Source: Quillaja saponaria | Lineage: Eukaryota > Streptophyta > Magnoliopsida > Fabales > Quillajaceae | Assembly: GCA_029379385.1 (NCBI GenBank) | Contig: CM055605.1 | Location: 6,669,001 to 6,733,000 of the forward strand | Length of the DNA: 64,000 bases | Reading direction: 5' to 3' | Part shown: one piece after another, positions 23,656 to 33,798 of the stretch | Layout: each line of letters starts with the position of its first letter | Position numbering within the stretch: position 1 is the first letter of the stretch | Notes under the pieces: generated by a model | Seen by the model: the letters and a program-made list of their open reading frames with translations, nothing else | What the model was told of the DNA's origin: nothing | The model's database searches: none | Translations under genes and position numbers: made by a program

Positions 23656-24491
23656 AGGTTAGTGTGGTACGTAAGAATGATTCTTAAGAAAGGGAATAGA
23701 AATAGAATGCAAGTGGAATGAAATGATCATTTCATTATATTGTTTGGCAGCGTCGGTGAAGAATAATCATTTCATTATATTTATTTACTTTTTATGTAGT
23801 TTTTAGACATGGAATAATATGAAAATTATGCTAAAATGACAAAAATATCCCTCAATAGATAAAGTAATAAAAATGTAACATAATTTATAAAATATATATA
23901 TATTTCTTAATTTTAATTAATTTTAAAAAAAAATTATATTATTTATTATTAATTAATTAATACTATTACTTATTATTATTATTATTTTATTAATATTAAT
24001 ATTTTAGTTAAAATTACTTAACTAATTTATTTATAATTATATTATTTACTATGATGTGAAGGATATTTTTGTCATTTAACTAAAATGAATTGATTTATTG
24101 TTATTTTTATATACAAAATTTTTATTTTTATATTTAAAAAGATTTTATATTATTTAATGTGATTTCGAGGGTATTTTTGTCATTTGATTATATGAAATAA
24201 TAAATATATTTAATTAATTTATTTATAATAGTATTATTTTATTAATATCTAATATTTTATTTTATGAGATAGAATGGTTTTTATGTCATTTAATTGAACT
24301 AAACCGATTCCATAGAAGTAGGAAGGAGTAATCTCACCCCCTAGGTGGTTTTGAAGATTTCTACTTCTATAGAATATAATGATCATAATGGAATGAGTAT
24401 TCTGAGGCTAAAAACTTATCAAACTAAAAATGTTCGTTCCATGAAGTCATGCATGGAATGGATTGGTCATTCTTGCTTACCAAACTAGCAC
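23656..24491. mobile_element. TIR element with TTA target site, PIF/Harbinger-like
   Basis: The left end AGGTTAGTGTGGTACGTAAG and the reverse complement of the right end GTGCTAGTTTGGTAAGCAAG share 19 of the first 25 positions, and both continue into AATGA. TTA flanks the element at 23653-23655 and 24492-24494. The three-base TTA duplication is typical of PIF/Harbinger and Tourist-like MITEs. The 836-base interior is AT-rich, lacks a transposase, and repeats variants of TTTTTGTCATTTAACTAAA. Confidence 0.6.
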
Positions 24492-25616
24492 TTATAAATT
24501 TAATTTTTTTATAAAAATTATGTAGACTGAAGGAATAAATCAAAAATATGGTAGGCTTTTGGTTTTGCTATAAAATTAAAGATATCAATTACATAAAATG
24601 AATGTTCAATTAGCTTTATAAGTTAGAATATCACTAGTGAGGTTATGGAAAGTAAAATTCTCATAAAGTGACTATTTAGAGAAGTGAATTCACTTGTTTT
24701 TAAAAACTAAAATAGTGATCGACTTAAAAAATTTGTAGAGTCTCAAATCATTGGTTTAACCAAAGTCAAAACGAATGACGTTATAAATATATTTAATTAT
24801 ATATTAAATATTATATAAAATTGTCTATTAATTATAAATACAAAATACACACAAAAATAAAAATAATAATTTTATATTTATTAAATAATAAGAAAATAAC
24901 GTGACAAATAATCAAATATAATTCTTAATAGTTAATACAACAATTGATAGATTTATTATGCATCACAACATTCAAATTTCAACTTATGCATCAAAATAAT
25001 AAGGCAGCATAAAAGATAATTTTTTTCACTAATTTTTAATATAAAATAAAAATATTTCACTAATGCTTAATACAAATAATAATTTTTATTTACAAAACGG
25101 TTCAGTTCAATCAACCCGTCATTGATTCTATTAATTTTTTATGAATTTTATTTGTTTTGACTAATTCAACCACCAAAACAGTTTTTAGGTTTGCCTCGAT
25201 TCAGTTTGTCATATGGTCAATGGTCCAACTACCCAATCTTTTTCCATTTTTAAAATATTAGATGAATTAGTCGATATACGCAACACTATCTCAAAGCTAA
25301 ACCAAATATTTAAATTCAACTGGTAAAAAGCATGGAAAAGATTGGGGGAGGGAGGGGGTACACGTTTGTCTAGTTAAAGATGGGGAACCCTAAAAGACAT
25401 ACATTACCAGTGTTGGAAGCAAATGGTGGCAAGGTCCTTGTGTTTCTTGATTGGAATGGCATCATGAGGATATTTCTACTAATCCAAATACATAAAGCTC
25501 ATTGACAAAAAATCTATGTAAACATTATACACATAAGATATTTCGAGTGGATGGAATATTATAATATAATAATTTAGGATTTTTTGATTAGAATGTGTCG
25601 GTTAATTTAAGATAAA

Positions 25617-25664
25617 GTAATCACAAAGAATCAATTACAAGAGCGGAGCTCTACCAACTGGAGC
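25617..25664 (-). pseudogene. Possible nuclear plastid-DNA scrap: chloroplast trnA-UGC exon 1 and intron start
   Basis: On the minus strand CAGTTGGTAGAGCTCCGCTC is followed by TTGTAATTGATTCTTTGTGA and TTAC. From memory, chloroplast trnA-UGC reads the same from its D-arm through the end of exon 1 into the group II intron, with CAA, GGGTCG and TTGCG where this copy has TAA, GATTCT and TTGTG. Most differences are C-to-T or G-to-A, the usual decay of methylated nuclear insertions. Only about 48 bases match, too short for a functional tRNA. Confidence 0.45.
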
Positions 25665-27801
25665 ATGCATGAAGGATTCAGATGTTTCTTTTATTCTTTT
25701 CCTTGATGCAAATAGGCCATCTTAAACTTGAACAAGAGATCTCACTTATAAAATAAATCATCGTCTTTTGGTGTTGTCTACGAAGAATCTAGGATCGAAT
25801 TCTACCTTCACATAGGATGAAAAATTTATCCAAACTATTATTTTATTTAATTATTAAAAAAATCATGTTGGAATGAGTTCTTTTCAAATCTGAATCTATA
25901 ATTTTAACCTCGTTGATTAGTTCAACTAACAAGTCGGTGATATTTTCCCCCAACTTTTTTCTCATATGATCTTCAAAAAAGAAAAAAAGGAAAGGATTCT
26001 TACATATCCTAAAGAAGTTTACAAAGAAAGCAACAGAGTCACAAAGCAGATGAAGAAGGGACAGGCCGACAGGTTGAGGTGAGGGGCCGGATAATGTACA
26101 GCAAGTTTAGCCGAAAGTGAGCCCTAACCCCAACCTCTGTGGGTCAAAGACTGAAGAGAAAGTAGGCCCCTAGACAAAAAATATCAGACAAGCAAAATTA
26201 AAATGGACCCACTAATTCAAGCCCACTTGGCTTAAAGACATTGTAGTCCTAAAATCCCACTTTCTTCATCATATTGTCCCCAATTATGTGGGAGAACAAT
26301 AATTTAATCTCCTCCATGTATAATTTTATTTTATTAAGGTAGATTGAATCTACGGTGACGACGACGATGATGAAGATCTAATTATTGAAATTTAAACAAA
26401 TAATTTATTACTTTTTTAGGTTATCCATGATTATTGGGTTGACCGATAAATGATATTTTAGTCTATTTTTTATTGTAAAAATAAATAAATTATGTTTTTA
26501 ATTAAAATGCATTTGTAATTGTGTAATTGTGTAATTATGATAATTTATGTTTTGGCCTTTTGATCAATTTTCACCTTAATTTTACCTTCTTTTTTTCCTT
26601 TCATCAGATCTATTTGACCAAGATGGACCACATTGAAAAGTGGTAGTTTCCACCAATGAACAAGTGGGATAGGTACTTGGAGAATTGCACTGCTCAAAGT
26701 GGCCATTGAAGGTATGTGACAGCTTTTCCACCTACATGGATTTCCATGTAAAATTCTTTCAATTTTGGCCGTTTATAGCATAGCAACAACCAACATGACT
26801 TGGGGTATGTTCCCTCACTATGTAAAACCAATTGGCTTTAGCCTACTTATTAATCTATCTATCACACCAATCATATGTCAAAAAAATAAAAATTATATCT
26901 AAATATTTTCAAATTCCTTTCAAGAAAGTGACTTGATCATATAGATGTAGGTTATATACACTTAGTGGAATCATAAGCATAATTTTTTTGAATTTATTAG
27001 AAAACTCTTTAAATTTATAATTAAGTTATACAAAAAAATAATAATTCTCAATTTTTTTTTTTAATACAACAAGCCCTCTTGGTGTATTCTTGTTTTGTCT
27101 TGTACCATAGTTTCTCTATAATGATACAAAAGTTACACACGTATAGACATGTCTAATTTGTGTAGAAAATAAACCCCACTTTTTGCGTCACATATCCAAC
27201 CACCCCATATATATGTTTCCTTTACGCCAATTATATATGCCTTCCATGTGCCCTTAACACAGTCCTTCCAAATGGGCCATGGAAGAAGAAGAAAAGAAAC
27301 ATCCTTCTCCTTAATTTCAACCTTGGAAATACATCTACATAGAATCTGATCTCCCCTTTTTTCATTGAAAAGCCTAGCCTTTTTGTCTAATTCTCAATTT
27401 ATATAAAGGACAATTTTATTATATAAATCACATAAAGATCATATATAATCTTTATGTTTTAAATATGTTAGAAGAAATCAACTTAATCTAGACTTACTTG
27501 ATTTGATCTGAAGTAGAATAATCTAAATATTTTTATAACATTTTTATATGGTTCTGTATTTATCTTTTAATTTATTCAATACTAAAAAAATATAACTTGA
27601 TTAGATCGAATATCTTACCCGACCTAACCTATGAATCAAATTGTCATCCATCCCTACCTAACTTGAAAGAAAATCAACAAGAAGGGCTTCATTTTGCTAT
27701 TGTGAAGCTTGTACCTATTGCATTCCATGTGGCTGTAGGCTTAATCAGAAGACAAGGAGCATATGATTGTTAGTGTATTGTATACTTAATCCACAAGGGT
27801 G

Positions 27802-27806
<5 letters not shown>

Positions 27807-27850
<44 letters not shown>
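27807..27850. repeat. (TA)22 microsatellite
   Basis: An uninterrupted 44-base TA run in the gene-poor interval, likely length-polymorphic. Confidence 0.95.
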
Positions 27851-27852
<2 letters not shown>

Positions 27853-28859
27853 TGTTAATTAGTTAGGACGGTTAGCAGGTTTTTTTTTAGTAAAGTTGGT
27901 TGATAGGTCCACTAGTCTTTCAAATAGGAAGTTGAAGACAAACATTAAACCATCAAAAGCACATCCAACAAATAAATCTACTATGCTGGTGTTGCAGCCA
28001 CTTCTTTGCTGAGTCGGGTTAATCCTAAACAATTTCATAGATCGATACGTGAATATAAAATAATTATTAGAAGATATTATTTCAAATGTCTCCTATAACT
28101 TGTTCTTCCTCTTTACGTTAAAACAAATATATATCTGAGAGAAGGAGGAATAAAAATTCTAACGATTCAATTAATATAATTACATGATATGCTAGTTTAT
28201 GTTATTGTTTTGATTGAAGAATTTAGTGTGATGAATGTGACCTTAGCAATAAATAATGTCCCTAACTTTGTTTTTCATTAACATTGATTAATTAATGTGG
28301 GGAAACAAATTTTTAAGATTATTCCAAGATACGAATCCCAACTGCCGTACAAGTGTTAGGTAGTTACAGTTAACCATGTTCAGATTAGTCTAATCTTATA
28401 CATATAATAATTAACATAATTAAATTAATTAATTATCTATAAGCTAGTACGTTTAGGATTAATTAAGCAATATTACTTTTTGTTTTAAAAGTGATTGCTT
28501 TTTTTATTAGTAATCAAACCGGTCATATATGCACAATTAAAAATTAATGCACTAATTTCTTCTAGATTATGATTCTTCTAGAGGATATCTTTTCTCAAAT
28601 AAATAAATAAAATATCTAATTTATTCTTTAATTACAAGATCAATGAGTCTTAAAATATTTTGTTGGATAGAGTGGTTTAATTTCTACATTATTTTACCGG
28701 ATATTTTCAAAGTAGTTTGACTCTTCGACGAATTCAATGTAATTTGGTTAGGAAACTTCAAGTAGCTTGGTTAATATATATATATATTGATGATTAACTT
28801 ATAATTTAAGGACTAAAAAATCCAAAAGGAATAAGCTAAATCAACTTACACCACTAGCT

Positions 28860-29250
28860 AGAGCGTGTTAATTAGTATGATATTACACTATAACCAATTC
28901 ACACACACACGAGACATGGTAACCTCATTTGCATTGAGAAAAAATCACTCAGATGAAACATGACATTACCTTATTGGTCACCTATCACTATATAAATGGG
29001 ATAACATCCAAAGATAAGAGAATTCACATTCTCTATATTTTTATTCTCTCACACTATATTTTATAGCTTATCTCTCTTATTTAATTACTTAAGCTTCGAA
29101 GAGGGACTCGCATGGCATAGTCTGGCCTCCCTTTTCTCTTGTTTTCCAAATTGAACTTTAAGAGACCACCTAGATATATAAGTTCGAACAAATCAAAACT
29201 TAACAAAGCGTCTATCCTCATCCTCACTTAAGTGAGAAATCTTTACTAAT
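28860..29250 (+). mobile_element. LTR-like remnant
   Basis: The block contains a TATA-like ACTATATAAATGGG (about 28988), a pyrimidine-rich stretch with repeated CTCTC and then TTACTTAAGCTTCGAAGAGG at about 29085. The last resembles the ACTTNAGCATCGGAGG signature of plant gypsy-type LTRs. This order (core promoter, pyrimidine-rich R, signature) is LTR-like. No partner LTR or coding region is visible. Confidence 0.3.
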
Positions 29251-30690
29251 CAACTCGTGTCATCGAAAATTAAGATTTGATTATTATCGATGTAGATTGA
29301 TATCTAAATTAACTTACAATAAAAATACTTGATAATAGAATATAAAGTGTTGATCTGAATTTAAATCTTAATGTAACGTCCGCATTCTTATCTTCACATT
29401 TTGTTATGCAACTCTCTTAGAGAAACTTCTTTTTGTATAATTGTTTTTAGGTATATATACCCACAATGTATAGCTAGGAAGGTAGGTAGACCACTTAATT
29501 AGTGTTTAATTTAATTTCCATTGTGATTCTACACGGTTTTCATGCGTGGAATTGTGAGTAATTGCATGAACCAACATAGTGGGTCGGTTTATTGTGTACG
29601 TAAGATTTTCATTTGAGAGGTCTTGGTTAGACGCGTTGAGTAAATAGCCAAACATTGTGAATTTATCTTATAACTATGGGGATATATATATACATGGATA
29701 TCGCAACACAAATATAATATAACTTGATAAAAATTTAATATTTTTTTAACAAAATTGAAAACATAGATGACTAATTAAGTTTTGACTTATACTGTGCGTA
29801 TCTTTTGACTAATTTATATTTTAATTAACATCATATATATATTTTATAATTTCTTAAACAAATATAAAAATATTTTGATAAGACTACGATTCATACATAA
29901 TAAAAAGTGCATATATGTTTTTAGATTGTTGTAAACATATATAGAATGGTGCGGTAGGCAGTTAAATCCAAGCTTGCTTTGCCACTTATTTACTTAAAAT
30001 ATTGTGAAAGATTAAATTAAGAATTTATGCCCCACTAAAAACATAATTAAAAAGACAGATTGTATCAATTACCGCGTAATGGTCATTCATTAGAAGTTGA
30101 CACGTAAATGACTTGAGAATCAAATTTTGTGTTCTTTAATTAAATCATATATTTTTTTTTTAAATTTAATTAAAAGTTCTTATTATCTCTCTTCATAACT
30201 TTTAAATTTTATTTTTATTCTACTAGTTATTAAATAATGAATTTCAATATTTTAAATTAAATAATGTATTTTTTTTAAAGTTACTCTTATATTTTAAACT
30301 TAAAAGTTAAAAAAGAAAAAGTAAAAGTGGTATACAAATTATTAATCTAATATTTAGGAGTTATTTGAAAAGAAACTCAAAGTAAGAATTTTGAGGAATG
30401 TGAATTTATTGTAATACTTATTTAAAATATTTATAAAAAAAAGACTTATTTTCATTTTTCTAACAATTAATGCAAATATGCTTTTATATGGGAGTCATGA
30501 AGCCTCTAATTTAATAATTAAAAATCATTTTTAATTAAAGATAAGAAAATGCATGAAAAGCATGGATTTTTTTTTTAATTAGGTAAACAGTTTTACATAT
30601 TAATAATGTGATAAATAGATAAACCAAGAAGTGGAGGGTGTGGGGTATTTGATGTGATAAAGAATTTGAGGTTGTGCAAAGAGAATTGGC

Positions 30691-30775
30691 CACGTGTGGA
30701 GGAAGTTACACTATCATAGTCATAGAGGTTATAACGCGGGGTTCAGGCTACTTTTTATTATTGACGTGTCACGTG
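30691..30775 (+). promoter_or_regulatory. ABRE/G-box cluster upstream of NCED
   Basis: Palindromic CACGTG occurs at 30691-30696 and 30770-30775; the second is fused to an ABRE-type GACGTGTC just before it (30763-30770). These are bZIP (ABF/AREB) sites, linked to ABA and dehydration responses. The cluster is about 1.2 kb before the NCED start codon and about 1 kb before its TATA box. Function is inferred from motif and gene identity. Confidence 0.5.
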
Positions 30776-30967
30776 CACAAGTTTTACCAACGAAATAAGC
30801 ATTCCCCACCCAAACAGAACCCACCGTAAGGACAAATGAGTAAGCACCCCATTTGTCCTACTAACACAATAATGGGCCAATAGGGAACCATCAAACATTT
30901 TATGACCCACCCCTAAATCCAAGTCCCTACCATCTCTTTGATTTGTTTTTTCTCTTTCATTTTCTTC

Positions 30968-31101
30968 CCTAATATTTGTAGGTTATGCTATGTGCATGGT
31001 GTAAATTTCATATGATCTCTCCTAATTAGGAATGCCTAATATTTGTAGGTTATGCTATGTATGTGCATGGTGTAAATTTCATATGATCTCTCCTAATTAG
31101 G
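30968..31101. repeat. Near-perfect tandem duplication upstream of NCED (63 and 67 bases)
   Basis: CCTAATATTTGTAGGTTATG onward to CTCTCCTAATTAGG is present at 30968-30030+1000 (30968-31030) and again at 31035-31101. The second copy differs mainly by an extra TATG. Near-identity points to a recent duplication. Confidence 0.9.
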
Positions 31102-31659
31102 CATAAATAAATAGTCTGATAGTCAAACATGTAAATTTTTTTATTTATTTTAGAGACGATGAAAAATAAAATTTTCATAAATTTTAAATTTTAATATGTA
31201 TGATATATTTTTACTTAATTAAAAAAATAATTTTTCGGGCATATAAACTAACCCAAATATCACTTACTCACTCAACAAAAGAAATCACTTTTATCATAGT
31301 ATTTTTGTTATGTGTACATAACAGTATCATCTTTGTGTTCCCCTTTCAATTTCAAATACCCATTATGTTTCTTTGTCATCAATGTCATGTGTGCATGTAC
31401 TAAATTTAAGGAACTTTCTCCATGTAATAATTCTATTCCATTATTTTAAGTATATTTGGTACATTCCCATTATTTATTATAATGTATATACAAATAAATA
31501 GGCTTATGAGTGTTGGAGTTAGAGAGGGAAAGAGTAGAGAGAGAGAGTGAAAGGGTGATAATGGCAATGTTTGAAGAAGCTATGTCCCTCAAAAAAAAAA
31601 AAAAAAACTCTCCTAGCTTTGCTCACGTATTGGATGAGTCGCCCTTTTTACTATTCCTA

Positions 31660-31709
31660 CACGTGGTCTTCTCTTACAAGTCTAAGCTCCTCCTCACTCA
31701 CTATATATA
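31660..31709 (+). promoter_or_regulatory. NCED proximal promoter: G-box and TATA box
   Basis: A CACGTG G-box (31660-31665) lies about 37 bases before TATATATA (31702-31709). A start site near 31735 would leave a pyrimidine-rich leader of about 210 bases with no ATG before the NCED start codon. Confidence 0.65.
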
Positions 31710-31947
31710 CCCCTTCTCTGTCCCCCACTTTCTTCATATCCCTCACACTCCCTCCTCAAACTCATAGATCACCCTCTTCTCCGATAGCATTACCAAACAG
31801 TCTCTCTCTCACATCCCAACACAGCAAACAAAAAAGCTGCCCGCCTTTCCAACCAATCAAAGCTTTTATTTTTTTTCCCATTCTTTCTTACTACTACTAC
31901 TACAAAGGGCCACTTCCACTTCCATACTTGATCAAAAATAGTGAACC

Positions 31948-33798
31948 ATGGCTTCAAATACTGCATTAACAACAACTTCAACTACATGGATTAAACCTAA
32001 ATTCCCATCATCAAGCTCTTCATCATTCAAAGATTTGGGCTCTTGTTCAACCTCCATCACCTTCAAGAGACCCACAAAAAAGCTCTACATAACTTGCTCC
32101 CTCCAAACAGTCCATTTGCCAAAGCAGTATCAATCATCCGCCACTACTGCTGCTGCTACTACTACTACTACTACTACTACTACTCCTGCAACAACATCCC
32201 CAAAGGAAAAGTCTCATTCCTCTTCCACCATTGAGAAATTTGTGCCTCAAAGATGGAATTTTTTACAAAAGGCTGCAGCAATGGCCTTTGATGCAGTAGA
32301 GACAGCCTTGGTTTCCCATGAAGGCCAACACCCACTTCCTAAAACCGCAGACCCAAGAGTTCAAATTGCAGGCAATTTCGCCCCAGTGCCAGAGCAACCT
32401 GTTCAGCAATCATTGCCAGTCATAGGGAAAATCCCTGAATGCATTCAAGGTGTCTATGTTCGAAATGGAGCAAACCCACTTCATGAACCAGTCGCCGGCC
32501 ACCACTTCTTTGATGGGGATGGCATGGTCCATGCTGTTCAATTGAAAGATGGCTCTGCTAGCTATGCCTGCAGATTCACTGAAACTCAACGTCTAGTTCA
32601 AGAACGAGCTTTGGGTCATCCTATTTTTCCTAAAGCAATAGGTGAGCTCCATGGTCACTCTGGCATAGCAAGACTTCTCCTTTTCTATGCTCGTGGACTA
32701 GTTGGCCTTGTTGATAGCGGTCATGGCATGGGGGTTGCAAACGCAGGCTTAGTTTACTTCAACAATAGTCTTCTTGCTATGTCTGAAGATGATATACCTT
32801 ACCAAGTTCAAATTACTCCCAGTGGTGACCTTAAGACAATTGGTCGCTATGATTTCAATGGTCAGCTAAAGTCCACAATGATTGCTCACCCAAAAGTAGA
32901 CCCAGTTTCTGGAGAGCTCTTTGCTCTGAGCTACGACGTTATCCAAAAGCCATACCTTAAATACTTCCACTTCACCCCAAATGGGAAAAAATCCCCAGAC
33001 ATTGAAATTCCTCTGTCTGAGCCAACCATGATGCACGACTTTGCCATTACAGAGAGGTTTGTGGTAATCCCAGATCAGCAGGTGGTGTTCAAGTTACCAG
33101 AAATGATTCGTGGTGGCTCTCCAGTCATATACGACAAGAAAAAGAAGTCTAAGTTTGGAATTTTAGACAAGAATGCCAATGATGCTTCTGGGATTAAATG
33201 GATTGAAGTCCCTGATTGCTTTTGTTTTCACCTTTGGAATGCTTGGGAAGAGCCTGAGACCAATGAGGTTGTTGTAATTGGGTCTTGCATGACACCACCT
33301 GACTCCATTTTCAACGAATGTGATGAGAGTTTGAAAAGTGTTTTGTCTGAAATTAGACTCAACTTGAAAACTGGTAAGTCCACTCGCAGTCCCATCATTT
33401 CCGATACTGAACAGGTGAACTTAGAAGCTGGAATGGTGAACCGCCATAAGCTTGGGAGGAAAACCCAGTTTGCTTATTTAGCACTTGTAGAACCATGGCC
33501 TAAAGTTTCAGGCTTTGCTAAAGTTGACCTCTCAACTGGAGAGGTAAAGAAGTATATCTATGGAGAACAAAAATTTGGTGGTGAGCCAATGATTCTTCCA
33601 AGAGACCCCAATTCAGAGAAAGAAGACGACGGGTATATTCTAGCTTTTGTCCATGATGAGAAGGAATGGAAATCAGAGCTGCAAATTGTGAACGCCATGA
33701 ATTTGAAGTTAGAAGCTTTAATTAAGCTTCCTTCTCGGGTTCCATATGGTTTCCATGGAACATTCATAAATGCAAAGGATTTACAACAGCAGGCCTAA
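31948..33798 (+). CDS. NCED: 9-cis-epoxycarotenoid dioxygenase, plastidial
   Basis: Intronless, 616 residues, the usual length and structure for angiosperm NCED3/NCED1-type genes. It cleaves 9-cis-violaxanthin or 9'-cis-neoxanthin at the 11,12 bond to xanthoxin, the committed step of abscisic acid synthesis in plastids. The N-terminus (about 1-95) is Ser/Thr-rich and serves as transit peptide, followed by the amphipathic helix region [17 protein letters not shown]. The four iron-ligand histidines are at 314 (MIAHPKVDP), 363 (MMHDFAIT), 428 (FHLWNAWEE) and 603 (GFHGTF), with spacings 49 and 65 as in maize VP14. Family blocks such as VYVRNGANP and HHFFDGDGM are intact. The start is the first ATG of the leader, in CCATGG context. 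A (ACT)9 run encodes a Thr tract in the transit region. ABRE/G-box motifs lie upstream. Confidence 0.97.
   Translation: MASNTALTTTSTTWIKPKFPSSSSSSFKDLGSCSTSITFKRPTKKLYITCSLQTVHLPKQYQSSATTAAATTTTTTTTTPATTSPKEKSHSSSTIEKFVPQRWNFLQKAAAMAFDAVETALVSHEGQHPLPKTADPRVQIAGNFAPVPEQPVQQSLPVIGKIPECIQGVYVRNGANPLHEPVAGHHFFDGDGMVHAVQLKDGSASYACRFTETQRLVQERALGHPIFPKAIGELHGHSGIARLLLFYARGLVGLVDSGHGMGVANAGLVYFNNSLLAMSEDDIPYQVQITPSGDLKTIGRYDFNGQLKSTMIAHPKVDPVSGELFALSYDVIQKPYLKYFHFTPNGKKSPDIEIPLSEPTMMHDFAITERFVVIPDQQVVFKLPEMIRGGSPVIYDKKKKSKFGILDKNANDASGIKWIEVPDCFCFHLWNAWEEPETNEVVVIGSCMTPPDSIFNECDESLKSVLSEIRLNLKTGKSTRSPIISDTEQVNLEAGMVNRHKLGRKTQFAYLALVEPWPKVSGFAKVDLSTGEVKKYIYGEQKFGGEPMILPRDPNSEKEDDGYILAFVHDEKEWKSELQIVNAMNLKLEALIKLPSRVPYGFHGTFINAKDLQQQA
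32143..32184 (+). repeat. In-frame ACT/GCT microsatellite within NCED
   Basis: (ACT)2(GCT)3(ACT)9 encodes TTAAA followed by nine Thr, residues 66-79, in the low-constraint transit-peptide region. Unit changes would keep the frame. Confidence 0.95.

Larger units (their letters stand above)
15800..31500. other. Large gene-poor interval (about 15.7 kb)
   Basis: I find no gene in either strand. Open frames are short, low in complexity and have no splice-supported partners. Identified contents are listed separately: MITEs at 17666, 21566, 21961, 23092 and 23656, SINEs near 20448 and 21105, tandem repeats at 18994 and 27807, a plastid-like scrap at 25617, an LTR-like remnant near 28860, and the ABRE motifs and duplication upstream of NCED from 30691. 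The remaining AT-rich sequence shows nothing I can name. Confidence 0.6.

Noticed and set aside
25617..25700. A functional nuclear tRNA gene
   Set aside because: Only the D-arm and anticodon-side sequence is present; no T-arm or acceptor pairing follows.
25870..25950. Another SINE on the minus strand
   Set aside because: A- and B-box resemblance (TTAGTTGAACTAATCAACG, ATAGATTCAGATT) is weak and no tail or target duplication was seen.
31510..31969. Open frames of 85 and 132 residues overlapping the NCED upstream region
   Set aside because: They begin upstream of the TATA box and follow GA- and CT-rich low-complexity sequence. The NCED leader itself lacks an ATG before the true start.
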